The position numbers were made by a program, and so were the translations under genes. From Chromobacterium rhizoryzae (GTDB taxonomy: Bacteria > Pseudomonadota > Gammaproteobacteria > Burkholderiales > Chromobacteriaceae), in contig NZ_CP066126.1 in NCBI RefSeq assembly GCF_020544465.1, positions 2,108,001 to 2,172,000 of the forward strand: a stretch of DNA of 64,000 nt, in the 5' to 3' direction. The stretch's first letter is position 1. Each line of letters starts with the position of its first letter. Positions 40,705 through 49,266 of the stretch are shown piece by piece. The notes below the pieces were generated by a model. That model was not told the DNA's origin, did no database searches, and saw nothing but the letters and a program-made list of their open reading frames with translations.

Positions 40705-41175
40705 GGGGCGGCTTGAAGCGGGTGGGGAAGGCCGGCATTGTAGGCGTTGCCGGCCGGCTTTGGAAGGCGCGCGGGCGACGGACGATGCCCTTGTGCTGTA
40801 GTTTTATGTCTTACGCTTCCATTACGCGAAAACAACAGCGGTTTGTCATGCTATTGGCGTTTTTGTGCGCGGACTCGGGCTTTGCCGGCTTTCGTTGCGA
40901 CATGATATTTCAAAGTAGAGAGGAAGTTGTTTACAGGCCATGGGTGCGTCATTACAATTCGCCGCGCTCAAACAAGAATGACAGGGCGGCGTCTGTGCCG
41001 ATTGCGATCCCGTTTGCCACGGGATGGCGGCAGGACCGCATCCGCGCAACCAGGCGTGTAGTTGCGACGCTACATGACAAAGGGTTGGCGGGCGCTTTGC
41101 TTCGCTGCACGACACGGGAACCACAGGGGGTGATCGACGTGCGGGTTGACCAACAAACTCCATAGAGTCATAGAG
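40705..41175. other. Gene-free stretch before the nucleoside transporter
   Basis: About 470 bases between the divergent truC and the BMP-family gene. No open frame with a ribosome site was seen. The only structure noted is TGTAG, eight bases, CTACA near 41057-41074. The transporter promoter should lie here; no confident -35/-10 pair was found. Confidence 0.5.
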
Positions 41176-42180
41176 ATGAAAATCCAGCTGAAACGAATGA
41201 GCTTTGCCGTAGCGGCCGCGGTGTTGTCCACTTCCGCCTTCGCCAAAGAATTCTCGCCCGCCGTGGTCTACGACATGGCCGGCAAGTTTGACAAGAGCTT
41301 CAACGAGTCCGCGTACAACGGCGCCGAGCGTTTCAAGAAGGAATTCAAGATCAACTACCGCGACGGCCAGATCGCGTCCGAAGCCCAGAAAGAACAGCTG
41401 CTGCGCAATATGGCGCGCCGCGACGCCGACATCGTGGTGGCCATCGGCTTCTCCTTCACCCAGGCGGTGGAAACCGTGGCCAAGGAGTTCCCCAAGGTCA
41501 AGTTCACTCTGATCGACGCCGTGGCAAAAGGTTCCAACGTTCAGAGCATCGTGTTCAAGGAACAAGAAGGCGCCTTCCTGACCGGCGTGGCCGCGGCGAT
41601 GGCCTCCAAGAGCGGCAAGGTGGGCTTTGTCGGCGGCATGGACGTGCCGCTGATCCGCGCCTTCGGCTGTGGCTATGTGCAGGGCGTCAAGTTCACCAAC
41701 AAGAACGCCAGCGTGATCCAGAACATGACCGGCACCACCCCGCAGGCCTTCAACGACCCGGCGCGCGGCACTGAGCTGGCCAAGAGTCAGTTCGACCGCG
41801 GCGTGGACGTGGTGTTCGCCGCCGCCGGCGGCACCGGCCTGGGCGTGCTGCAAGCCGCCAAGGCCGCCGGCAAGTACTCCATCGGCGTGGACAGCAACCA
41901 GAACCATCTGTACCCGGGTTCGGTGCTGACCTCCATGGTCAAGCGCGTGGACGTGGCGGTGTTCAACACCTTCAAGGACGCCAAGAACGGTTCCTGGAAG
42001 CCGGAAGTCAAGGTGCTGGGCCTGAAGGAGGCCGGCGTGGATTGGGCGCTGGACGCCAACAACCGCAAAGTGATCACTCCTGCGATGGAGAAGAAGATCA
42101 ACGCGGCCAAGGCGGACATCATCGGCGGCAAGATCAAGGTGGTGGATTACCGCGCCAACAACAGTTGCCCGATGCAATAA
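41176..42180 (+). CDS. BMP-family ABC transporter substrate-binding protein
   Basis: Periplasmic binding protein of the BmpA/Med family, which captures nucleosides in several characterised systems. The ATG at 41176 begins a signal peptide MKIQLKRMSFAVAAAVLSTSAFA. No lipobox Cys follows, so it should be a soluble periplasmic protein. The 334-residue protein has VYDMAGKFDKSFNESAYNGAERF, FAAAGGTGLGVLQAAK and IGVDSNQNHLYPGSVLTSMVKRVD, all BMP-type. The C-terminus has an unpaired Cys (NNSCPMQ). Followed by a hairpin and then the ABC genes. Confidence 0.93.
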   Translation: MKIQLKRMSFAVAAAVLSTSAFAKEFSPAVVYDMAGKFDKSFNESAYNGAERFKKEFKINYRDGQIASEAQKEQLLRNMARRDADIVVAIGFSFTQAVETVAKEFPKVKFTLIDAVAKGSNVQSIVFKEQEGAFLTGVAAAMASKSGKVGFVGGMDVPLIRAFGCGYVQGVKFTNKNASVIQNMTGTTPQAFNDPARGTELAKSQFDRGVDVVFAAAGGTGLGVLQAAKAAGKYSIGVDSNQNHLYPGSVLTSMVKRVDVAVFNTFKDAKNGSWKPEVKVLGLKEAGVDWALDANNRKVITPAMEKKINAAKADIIGGKIKVVDYRANNSCPMQ

Positions 42181-42217
42181 GCTGAGCTGAGTTTTCCCTG
42201 ATCCGTTTCGGGGACGC

Positions 42218-42242
42218 AGGCACGATGCATTCCATCGTGCCT
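42218..42242 (+). terminator. Hairpin between the binding-protein gene and its ABC genes
   Basis: AGGCACGATG and CATCGTGCCT pair around 5 bases, followed by GTTTGTTC. The T-tract is poor, so it may be a partial terminator that keeps the binding protein in excess over the membrane parts. Confidence 0.55.
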
Positions 42243-42298
42243 GTTTGTTCATGCCGGAGCGGAATCAGGTTGACCCTAACCAGGGAATATGAATAAGC

Positions 42299-43828
42299 AT
42301 GACCGAGTTTGCCATTGAGCTGGCGGGCATCAACAAGAGTTTTGGTGCCGTCAAAGCCAACCGCGACGTCTCGATGAAAATCGCCAAGGGCACCGTCCAT
42401 GGCGTCATCGGCGAAAACGGGGCCGGTAAATCCACGTTGATGAGCATTCTGTACGGCTATTATCAAGCCGACAGCGGCGCCATCCGGGTGAACGGCAAGG
42501 AAGCGCCGATCCGCAACAGCCAGGAAGCCATCGCGCTGGGAATCGGCATGGTGCATCAGCATTTCATGCTGGTGGACACCTTTACCGTGCTGGAAAACAT
42601 CGTGCTGGGCGCCGAAGGCGGCCTGGTGCTGAAAAAGGGGCTGGACGAGGCCCGCGAGCATCTGAAAGAGCTCAACCGCAATTACTCGCTGGAGGTGGAT
42701 CCGGACGCGCTGGTGGGCGATCTGGGCGTGGGCCTGCAGCAAAGGGTGGAAATCCTCAAGGCCTTGTACCGCGGCGCCGACGTGCTGATTCTGGACGAGC
42801 CCACCGCGGTGCTGACGCCGCAGGAAGCCGATCACCTGTTCCATATCCTGCGTTCGCTGAAGGCGCAGGGCAAGACCGTGATCCTGATCACCCACAAGCT
42901 GCGCGAGGTGATGGACATCACCGACGGCGTCAGCGTGATGCGGGCCGGCACCGTGGTGGCCAATGTCGCCACCTGCGACGTGGACAAGGAAAAGCTGGCG
43001 GACTTGATGGTGGGCCGCAAGGTCAGCCTGAAAGTGGACAAGGCCGAGCGCGAGCCGGGCGCGGCGGTGCTCAGCGTCAAGAATCTGTGCCTGACCGACG
43101 CGCGCGCGGTCAAACTGCTGGACCAGCTGAATTTCGAAGTGCGCGCCGGCGAGATCGTCGGCATCGCCGGCGTGTCCGGCAACGGCCAGTCGGAACTGTT
43201 GGAAGTGCTGGCCGGCATGCTGGAGCCCAGCGCCGGCGAGATGGTCTACAAGGGCGAAGACCTGCTGCGCCGCCGTTGCGGCGGCGAGCCGCGCGCCGCG
43301 CTCTACCGCAAGCTGGGCATCGCCCACGTGCCGGAAGACCGCTCGCGAGAGGGCCTGGTCAAGGCCTTCTCCAGCTATGAAAACGCCATTCTCGGCTATC
43401 ACGGCGAAACCGGCCTGGGCCGCGGCCCGTGGTATTCGCGCAAGCGGCTGTTGGCGCGCACCCGCGACTTCATCCAGCAATTCGACATCCGCCCGGGCAA
43501 TCCGCTGCTGCGCGTGGGCCTGCTCTCCGGCGGCAATCAGCAGAAAGTGGTGCTGGCGCGTGAAATCCACGCCAATCCGGACCTGTTGCTGATCGGCCAG
43601 CCGACGCGCGGCGTCGACATCGGCGCGATCGAGTTCATTCACAAGCGGCTGGTGGAACTGCGCGACGAGGGCAAGGCCATTTTGCTGGTCTCGGTTGAAT
43701 TAGAAGAAATCCTGGCGCTGGCCGACCGCATCCTGGTCATGGCCGGCGGACAGATCTCCGGCGAAGTGGCGGCCAAGGACGCCGACACCATTTCGCTGGG
43801 CCTGCTGATGGGAGGGCACAAGCATTGA
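42299..43828 (+). CDS. ABC transporter ATPase, double-cassette (nucleoside import)
   Basis: ATPase with two nucleotide-binding domains in one chain (509 residues), typical of sugar- and nucleoside-type importers. Domain 1: Walker A GENGAGKST (about 40-48), ABC signature region GLQQRVEILKALYRG, Walker B VLILDEPTAVL. Domain 2: Walker A-like GVSGNGQSEL, signature LSGGNQQKVVLARE, and a Walker B ending LLIGQPTRGVD, which lacks the usual Asp-Glu. The second site is therefore probably not catalytic, as usual in this family. It is coupled to the next gene by an overlap. Confidence 0.94.
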   Translation: MTEFAIELAGINKSFGAVKANRDVSMKIAKGTVHGVIGENGAGKSTLMSILYGYYQADSGAIRVNGKEAPIRNSQEAIALGIGMVHQHFMLVDTFTVLENIVLGAEGGLVLKKGLDEAREHLKELNRNYSLEVDPDALVGDLGVGLQQRVEILKALYRGADVLILDEPTAVLTPQEADHLFHILRSLKAQGKTVILITHKLREVMDITDGVSVMRAGTVVANVATCDVDKEKLADLMVGRKVSLKVDKAEREPGAAVLSVKNLCLTDARAVKLLDQLNFEVRAGEIVGIAGVSGNGQSELLEVLAGMLEPSAGEMVYKGEDLLRRRCGGEPRAALYRKLGIAHVPEDRSREGLVKAFSSYENAILGYHGETGLGRGPWYSRKRLLARTRDFIQQFDIRPGNPLLRVGLLSGGNQQKVVLAREIHANPDLLLIGQPTRGVDIGAIEFIHKRLVELRDEGKAILLVSVELEEILALADRILVMAGGQISGEVAAKDADTISLGLLMGGHKH

Positions 43829-44931
43829 AATTCGGACAACCTTCCACCTTGCCGCGCTGGGCGCAGCTGACGGTGCTGCCGGCGCTTAATCTGATGGCGG
43901 CGCTGCTGGTGACCGGCCTGGTCACCTGGCTGATAGGCGAAGACCCTTGGGAATGCCTGAAGCTGCTGATCAACGGCGCCTTCGGCTACGGCGAGGGCAT
44001 AGGCTACACCCTGTTCTACACCACCGGCTTCATCTTCACCGGTCTCGCGGTGGCTACCGCCTTCCATGCCGGCCTGTTCAATATCGGCGGCGAAGGCCAG
44101 ACTTATCTGGCCGGTCTGGGCGCCACCCTGGTGGTGCTGGGCTTCGACCACAGCCTGCCGCCGGCGGTGCTGGTGCCGCTGGCCATCCTGGCGGCGATGG
44201 GCTTCGGCGCGGCCTGGGCCTTCGTGCCGGGCTGGTTGCAGGCCAAGCGGGGCAGCCACATCGTGGTGACCACCATCATGTTCAACTTCATCGCTTACTC
44301 CTTGATGTTGTACCTGATCAGCCATCACTTGATCGAGGCTGGCTCGCAGAACCCGACCACGCGCGAATTCGGCCAGGCGGCCTGGATTCCCGCCATCCAT
44401 GAAGTGGCGGCGCGCTTTGGCGTGGAGATTCCCACCTCGCCGCTGAACCTGAGCTTCGTGATGTCCTTGCTGGCCGCCGCGCTGTTCTACCTGGTGGTGT
44501 GGCATAGCCGCTGGGGCTTCGAACTGCGCACCGTGGGCACCAGCGAACCGGCCGCCCGCTACGCCGGCATGAGCGTCAGCCGCGTCATCATCCTCGCCAT
44601 GTGCGTGTCCGGCGCGTTGTCCGGTCTGGCCGCGGTCAACGAGCTGATGGGTTCCGCCCACCGCATGAATGTGATGTTCACCAACGGCGTGGGCTTTGTC
44701 GGCATCGCCGTGGCGCTGATGGGGCGCAACCACCCGGTGGGCATCATCCTGTCCGCGCTGTTGTTCGGCGCCTTGACCCAGGGCGGCTCCGATCTGTCTT
44801 TTGAGAAGCCGATGATCACCCGCGAGATGATCATCTTCATCCAGGGTCTGATCATCCTGTTCTGCGGCGCGCTGGAAAACCTGTTCGAGCCGTTCATCGC
44901 CGGCCTGTTCAAGCGCAAGGACGACAAATAA
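43825..44931 (+). CDS. ABC transporter permease (nucleoside import), subunit 1
   Basis: Membrane subunit of 368 residues with about 9-10 helices, of the BPD_transp_2 family. It appears to start at TTG (43825), overlapping the ATPase stop, with GGAGG nine bases ahead. Diagnostic parts are GLFNIGGEGQTYLAGLGATLV, GAAWAFVPGWLQAKRGSHIVVTTIMFNFIAY and LRTVGTSEPAARYAGMSVSR. It forms the channel with the next gene. An in-frame ATG is not near, so the rare TTG start is the best choice. Confidence 0.92.
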   Translation: MKFGQPSTLPRWAQLTVLPALNLMAALLVTGLVTWLIGEDPWECLKLLINGAFGYGEGIGYTLFYTTGFIFTGLAVATAFHAGLFNIGGEGQTYLAGLGATLVVLGFDHSLPPAVLVPLAILAAMGFGAAWAFVPGWLQAKRGSHIVVTTIMFNFIAYSLMLYLISHHLIEAGSQNPTTREFGQAAWIPAIHEVAARFGVEIPTSPLNLSFVMSLLAAALFYLVVWHSRWGFELRTVGTSEPAARYAGMSVSRVIILAMCVSGALSGLAAVNELMGSAHRMNVMFTNGVGFVGIAVALMGRNHPVGIILSALLFGALTQGGSDLSFEKPMITREMIIFIQGLIILFCGALENLFEPFIAGLFKRKDDK

Positions 44932-45896
44932 TGGAAATCTTCTTCAGTCTGCTCGATTCCACGCTGCGCGTGGCCACGCCGCTGATCCTGGCCGCGATGG
45001 CCGGCATGTTCTCTGAACGTTCCGGCGTGGTGGACATCAGCCTGGAAGGCAAGATGCTGGTGGCGGCCTTTGCCGCGGCCGCCGCGGCCTTCGCCACTCA
45101 GAACCCGTGGATAGGCATGGCCTGCGGCATCGCCGCCTCGGTGGCGATGGCGATGATCCACGCCTTCGTGTCCGTCACCTACAACGGCAATCAGCTGATT
45201 TCCGGCATGGCGCTCAACACCGTCGCTTCCGGCATCACCCCGGTGCTGGGCCTGGCCTGGTTCCAGCAGGGCGGCAATACCCCGCAGCTGCCGGACGAAG
45301 GCCGCTTCCACGAGATCGCGCTGCCGTTCGCCCATGAGCTGCGCGAGGTGCCGTTGCTGGGCCAGCTGTACAGCAAGCTGCTGTCCGGCCACAGCATCCT
45401 GGTGTATCTGACTCTGTTCCTGATCGTGCCGCTGGTGGCCTGGGTGTTGTACAAGAGCCGCTTCGGCCTGCGTCTGCGCGCCGTGGGGGAGAACCCGCAC
45501 GCGGCGGACACCGCCGGCATTTCGGTGGCCAGGGTGCGCTACACCGCCTTGTTCTGGGGCGGCGTGTTGTGCGGCATCGCCGGCACCTATCTGTCGGTGT
45601 ACCAGACCGGCAGCTTCATCAAGGAAATGACGGCTGGCAAGGGCTTCCTGGCGCTGGCCGCGTTGATTTTCGGCAAATGGAAGCCGCTGCCGGCGGTGCT
45701 GGGCTGCCTAGTGTTCGCTTTCGCCGACGCCATCCAGATCCGTCTGGAAGGCGTGGCGCTGCCGGGCATCGGCCAGATCCCGTCCCAGGCCATCGCGGTG
45801 ATTCCCTATGTGCTGACCGTCTTGCTGCTGGCGGGCTTCGTCGGCCGCGCGGTGGCGCCCAAAGCGATAGGCATTCCCTTCGTCAAGAGCCGTTGA
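44931..45896 (+). CDS. ABC transporter permease (nucleoside import), subunit 2
   Basis: Second membrane subunit, 321 residues, same family as the preceding one. The start (MEIFFSLLDSTLRVATPLILAAMAGMFSERSGVVDISLEGKML) overlaps the previous stop in TAATG. ISLEGKMLVAAF, ISGMALNTVASGI and RLRAVGENPHAADTAGISVARVRY are typical of the partner permease in BMP-type importers. About eight to nine helices. A strong terminator follows, so the four-gene operon ends here. Confidence 0.93.
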   Translation: MEIFFSLLDSTLRVATPLILAAMAGMFSERSGVVDISLEGKMLVAAFAAAAAAFATQNPWIGMACGIAASVAMAMIHAFVSVTYNGNQLISGMALNTVASGITPVLGLAWFQQGGNTPQLPDEGRFHEIALPFAHELREVPLLGQLYSKLLSGHSILVYLTLFLIVPLVAWVLYKSRFGLRLRAVGENPHAADTAGISVARVRYTALFWGGVLCGIAGTYLSVYQTGSFIKEMTAGKGFLALAALIFGKWKPLPAVLGCLVFAFADAIQIRLEGVALPGIGQIPSQAIAVIPYVLTVLLLAGFVGRAVAPKAIGIPFVKSR

Positions 45897-45920
45897 CCGG
45901 CTTTTGAGACAGGTCGGAAA

Positions 45921-45958
45921 CCGCCAGCGGGCTTTGCCCCTGGCGGTTTTTTGTTTTA
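45921..45958 (+). terminator. Terminator of the nucleoside ABC operon
   Basis: CCGCCAG and CTGGCGG, extended inside by GGC and GCC, form a stable stem followed by TTTTTTGTTTT. Confidence 0.9.
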
Positions 45959-46156
45959 TATCGCATACGGGAACCTTGCCGTCGTTTGTTATTCATAGTG
46001 ATTCCCAATCTCAACTGCCATTGCGTCGCCAGGCGGTTGTTCAGAAAATTTGAATCTTTTGCGCTAATAATTTCGCTATGACGGCAATGGGCGCGCTTTT
46101 ATGATTAACGGGCATGATAAGTTTTAATCTGCCGCTCATTTGTAATAAGGAATTCG

Positions 46157-46720
46157 ATGCAACGCTACAGTCCGACACAGATAGCCCTGCACTGGCTGAT
46201 TGCGCTGTTGATCATTGCCGCCCTGATCATGGGCTGGTATTTCAACAGCATGCAAATCACTTCGCCGGCCAGTTTCAAACTGAAAGCCTCTTTGATCGCC
46301 TGGCACAAATGGGTGGGCATCAGCGTGCTGGCGCTGGCCGTGCTGCGCCTGGTCTGGCGCGCGCGCCGCGGCGCGCCGGCGCCTTTGCCCGGGCAGCCGG
46401 CCTGGCAGCTCAAGGCCGCCGGTCTGATCCACGTGCTGTTGTACGCGCTGATGTTGGCCATGCCCTTGGTGGGCTGGCTGATGAGCTCGGCCAAGGGCTA
46501 CCCGGTGGTATGGTTCAACCTGGTGCAACTGCCGGACCTGGTGGACAAGAACGAAGCGCTGGGCCATGTGCTGGGCTGGAGCCACGCGCTGATGGCTTAC
46601 GCCATCGTCGCCATCGTCGGCCTGCACGCGCTGGCGGCATTGAAACATCACTTTATCGATCGCGACGCCACACTGGCGCGGATGTTGCCGTCCTGTCGCA
46701 AAGGAGATCCTCAAGCATGA
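46157..46720 (+). CDS. Cytochrome b561-family membrane protein
   Basis: Diheme membrane electron carrier of the bacterial b561 type, 187 residues. Four membrane helices are visible, with histidines positioned as heme ligands in QIALHWLIALLII (His12), AWHKWVGISVLALAVLRLVW, LIHVLLYALMLAMPLVGW and GWSHALMAYAIVAIVGLHALAALKHHFID. A good AAGGA site precedes ATG. It overlaps the first YceI gene by four bases, the widespread b561-YceI pair. Electron donor and acceptor are unknown. Confidence 0.93.
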   Translation: MQRYSPTQIALHWLIALLIIAALIMGWYFNSMQITSPASFKLKASLIAWHKWVGISVLALAVLRLVWRARRGAPAPLPGQPAWQLKAAGLIHVLLYALMLAMPLVGWLMSSAKGYPVVWFNLVQLPDLVDKNEALGHVLGWSHALMAYAIVAIVGLHALAALKHHFIDRDATLARMLPSCRKGDPQA

Positions 46721-47274
46721 AATTTCTGACTTCCCTCGCCCTGAGCGCCGCCGTGGCGCTGGCCATGGCGCCGGCCCAGGCCGCGCAAACGCTGAACGCG
46801 GCCAAGAGCACGCTGGGCTTTACCTTCAAGCAGATGAACGTGCCCACCGAAGGCCGCTTCAAGAGCTTCGCCGCCAACGTCAGCTTCGACGCCGCCAAGC
46901 CGGAGGCCACCAAGGCGGTGTTCACCGTGGACCTGGGCAGCGTGGACGTGGGCAGCGCCGACGGCAACACCACGGTGCGCGGCGCGTCCTTCTTCAATAT
47001 CGCCAGCCTGCCCAAGGCCACCTTCACCGCCAAATCGGTGAAGGCCCTGGGCGGCGGCAAGTTCGAAACCCGCGGCACCCTGAGCCTGAAGGGCGTCAGC
47101 CGCGAGGTGGTGTCCACCTTCACCGCCGCCAGCGCGGGCAATGAAACCACGCTGCAAGGCAGCTTCCCGCTGCAACGCCTGCAGTTCAAGGTGGGCGACG
47201 GCGCTTGGGACGACACCGAGGCGATCGCCGATCTGGTGACCGTCAAATACAAATTCGTTCTGACCGGCAAGTGA
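46717..47274 (+). CDS. YceI-family periplasmic protein 1
   Basis: Secreted lipocalin-like beta-barrel that binds polyisoprenoid-type lipids in characterised members. The 185-residue protein has a signal peptide (1-22, ending APAQA) and then AQTLNAAKSTLGFTFKQMNVPTEGRFKSF. FDAAKPEATKAVFTVDLGSVDVG and the C-terminal ADLVTVKYKFVLTGK follow the family. The start overlaps the b561 gene and has AAGGAG upstream. It differs clearly from the second YceI, so the pair is an old duplication or two independent members. Confidence 0.92.
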   Translation: MKFLTSLALSAAVALAMAPAQAAQTLNAAKSTLGFTFKQMNVPTEGRFKSFAANVSFDAAKPEATKAVFTVDLGSVDVGSADGNTTVRGASFFNIASLPKATFTAKSVKALGGGKFETRGTLSLKGVSREVVSTFTAASAGNETTLQGSFPLQRLQFKVGDGAWDDTEAIADLVTVKYKFVLTGK

Positions 47275-47306
47275 TCTTGCCTTTCTTTACCCTGGAGAAA
47301 ACCGAC

Positions 47307-47888
47307 GTGACGACCAAAATGAAAACTCTGTTTGCCGCCGTGATGACGCTGGGCGTGCTGGGCAGCGCGCAAGCCGCCCCGGTCACTTACGAAGTGGACA
47401 GCTCGCACACCCATGCCGGCTACTCGCTGAGCCACCTGGGCTTTTCCACGCTGAGCGGCCGTTTCAACGACACCAAGGGCACCGTGGTGCTGGACCAGGC
47501 CAAGAAAACCGGCTCGGTGGACATCGTGATCAAGACCGCCAGCCACGACAGCGGCTGGGCGGCGCGCGACAAGCACATCGCCAGCCCGGACTTCCTGGAC
47601 GTTGAGAAGTACCCGACCATCACGTTCAAATCCGACAAATTCACCTTCAACGGCGACAAGCTGGCGGCGGTGGACGGTCAACTGAGCCTGCACGGCGTGA
47701 CCAAGCCGGTGATGCTGACGGTGACCAACTTCAAGTGCGTGGATTCCCATCCGATGGCCAAGAAGCCGTGGTGCGGCGCCGACGCCACCGCCACCATCAA
47801 GCGCAGCGAGTTCGGCGTGGGCGCTTACGCGCCGGCGGTGGGCGACGATCTGCAGCTGAACATCACCATCGAAGCCGGCAAGAAGTAA
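47307..47888 (+). CDS. YceI-family periplasmic protein 2
   Basis: Second YceI-type barrel, 193 residues if started at GTG 47307. That codon has GGAG nine bases upstream, whereas the ATG at 47319 is 21 bases from it. A signal peptide ends GVLGSAQA before APVTYEVDSSHTHAGYSLSHLGFSTLSGRF, the best-conserved YceI segment. SVDIVIKTASHDSGWAARDKHIASPDFLDVEKYPTITFKS is also diagnostic. It carries an unpaired-looking Cys pair (FKCVDS, PWCGAD) that could form a disulfide. Ends the b561-YceI-YceI operon. Confidence 0.93.
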   Translation: MTTKMKTLFAAVMTLGVLGSAQAAPVTYEVDSSHTHAGYSLSHLGFSTLSGRFNDTKGTVVLDQAKKTGSVDIVIKTASHDSGWAARDKHIASPDFLDVEKYPTITFKSDKFTFNGDKLAAVDGQLSLHGVTKPVMLTVTNFKCVDSHPMAKKPWCGADATATIKRSEFGVGAYAPAVGDDLQLNITIEAGKK

Positions 47889-47926
47889 GTGGATTCGATA
47901 AAGCGCCGGAGAGCTTGTCCGGCGTC

Positions 47927-47960
47927 AAAAAAACCCGAGTCGAAAGACTCGGGTTTTTTA
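47927..47960 (+). terminator. Bidirectional terminator after the YceI pair
   Basis: AAACCCGAGTC and GACTCGGGTTT pair, with A- and T-tracts on the two sides. It serves this operon and the convergent membrane protein gene. Confidence 0.9.
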
Positions 47961-47979
47961 TGGACGTCGTTGCGGGGGA

Positions 47980-48549
47980 TCAGGTCAGGCTCAGCACGAT
48001 GGGGGCCAGCCAATCGGACAGCCACATCACCAGCAGGGGGCTGATCACGGTCATGCCGCCGAACACTGTCCAGGGCAGACGCGCTTCCGGCTGACGGCGC
48101 ATCACGTACAAGAGCGCGCGGTAACAGGCGTAGCTGACGACCATGATCAGCGGCGGAGCCATCAGGTAGGACAGCAGCGGCCGCCAGTCCAGCAAGCGTG
48201 AAAAAGCGACGATGCCCAGATGCAGGCTGAGCTGGCTGGCCATCAGCGCCGCCAGCTGCGGCTGGCGTTCGGGGAAGGCCAGGCCAAGCCGGCTGACCCG
48301 CAAGCTGCTGGCGGACCACAGCACGGCGGCGATGCCCAGCCAGGCGTAGGCGTAACAGAAGGGCAGCAACACCGGCGACAGCACGGTGAGGAAGGGGTCC
48401 GCGCGGAAGATCAGCGCCAGGATGAAGAAGGACGCCGCGAAGCATAGCTGGGCGATGCCGTCGCGGCTGGCGATCAAGCGCCACAGAATGTGCAGGTAGA
48501 ACAGCGCGACCAGAACGAGCAGGAACCAACCGGTGGGCGTCGCCGTCAT
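47980..48549 (-). CDS. Unknown integral membrane protein after the DUF484 gene
   Basis: Not recognised. The 189-residue protein starts MTATPTGWFLLVLVALFYLHILW (48549), with GGAGG a few bases ahead and a 4-base overlap with the DUF484 gene (ATGA). About six hydrophobic segments cover most of it; polar residues are few (RLIASRDG, RADPF, LDWRPLL, MRRQPEARLPW). The translational coupling shows it belongs to the dapF-DUF484 operon. No motif points to a function. Confidence 0.75.
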   Translation of the reverse strand: MTATPTGWFLLVLVALFYLHILWRLIASRDGIAQLCFAASFFILALIFRADPFLTVLSPVLLPFCYAYAWLGIAAVLWSASSLRVSRLGLAFPERQPQLAALMASQLSLHLGIVAFSRLLDWRPLLSYLMAPPLIMVVSYACYRALLYVMRRQPEARLPWTVFGGMTVISPLLVMWLSDWLAPIVLSLT

Positions 48550-49199
48550 TGAGCCTCCAGTACGCGGATCAGGACGGCGGACACCTGCTCGCCTATCTGG
48601 GCCAGGTAGTGGGTGTGCATGTCGAAGGTGAAGCGTTGCGGATCGTCCGACGCCAGCGCCAGCAGGCCGAAGGCCTGACCCTTGCCGTCGCGCAGCGCCA
48701 GTTGGGCGAAGGACTGCAATACCGGCGCGGCCGGGAACCAGGCCAGTACGTCGTCGTTGACGTAGGGGCCGCAATAGGGCGCGGACAGGTTGCGCGCCAG
48801 CGCGGCCACCTCGCTGCGGGCGTCGTAGGCCGGGCCGGCGGACTCCGCCGCCGGATGCCACAGCCGCAGCGCCACGCGCTTCAGCTTGAAATGCTCGGCG
48901 AAGCAGGCGGGCAGCGCGTTCAGCACGTCTTGCAGGCTCAGGCAGGCTTGCAGCGTCAGCGCCAATTGATGGGCGCTGGCGATGATGCGGTCGTTGGCTT
49001 CGCTGTGGCGGATCAACTGCTGCAAACGCGATTCCAACTGGCGGTTGCGGTCCTTCAGGTCCAGCATTTGGCGTTCCGCCAGCGAGACCACCACGCGGTC
49101 TTGCGGCGCGCCGCCCGGCTTCAGGCCGAGTCTTTCGGCATGGTGGGCGAGAAAGTCCGGGTGTTGGTCCAAAAACGCCAGCACATCATCTGTCTGCAT
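48546..49199 (-). CDS. DUF484 family protein
   Basis: A 217-residue cytosolic protein of DUF484, a GAF-like fold found after dapF in many proteobacteria. It starts MQTDDVLAFLDQHPDFLAHHAERLGL, the family N-terminus, followed by a coiled coil (VVVSLAERQMLDLKDRNRQLESRLQQLIRHSEANDRI, about 37-72). The C-terminal half is a GAF-like domain ending YLAQIGEQVSAVLIRVLEAQ. In other species xerC usually follows; here a membrane protein gene does. Its function is not known. Confidence 0.92.
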   Translation of the reverse strand: MQTDDVLAFLDQHPDFLAHHAERLGLKPGGAPQDRVVVSLAERQMLDLKDRNRQLESRLQQLIRHSEANDRIIASAHQLALTLQACLSLQDVLNALPACFAEHFKLKRVALRLWHPAAESAGPAYDARSEVAALARNLSAPYCGPYVNDDVLAWFPAAPVLQSFAQLALRDGKGQAFGLLALASDDPQRFTFDMHTHYLAQIGEQVSAVLIRVLEAQ

Positions 49200-49266
49200 G
49201 ATTCATAACCCCCTATACGGCTGTGTTGTTGTTGCGAGCCCGCCGCCGTTTGCCGGCGGCGGGCCG

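Noticed and set aside
45990..46040. Possible Fur box before cytochrome b561
   Set aside because: The sequence around TGAGATTGGGAATCACTATGAA only loosely resembles the 7-1-7 motif and lacks symmetry.
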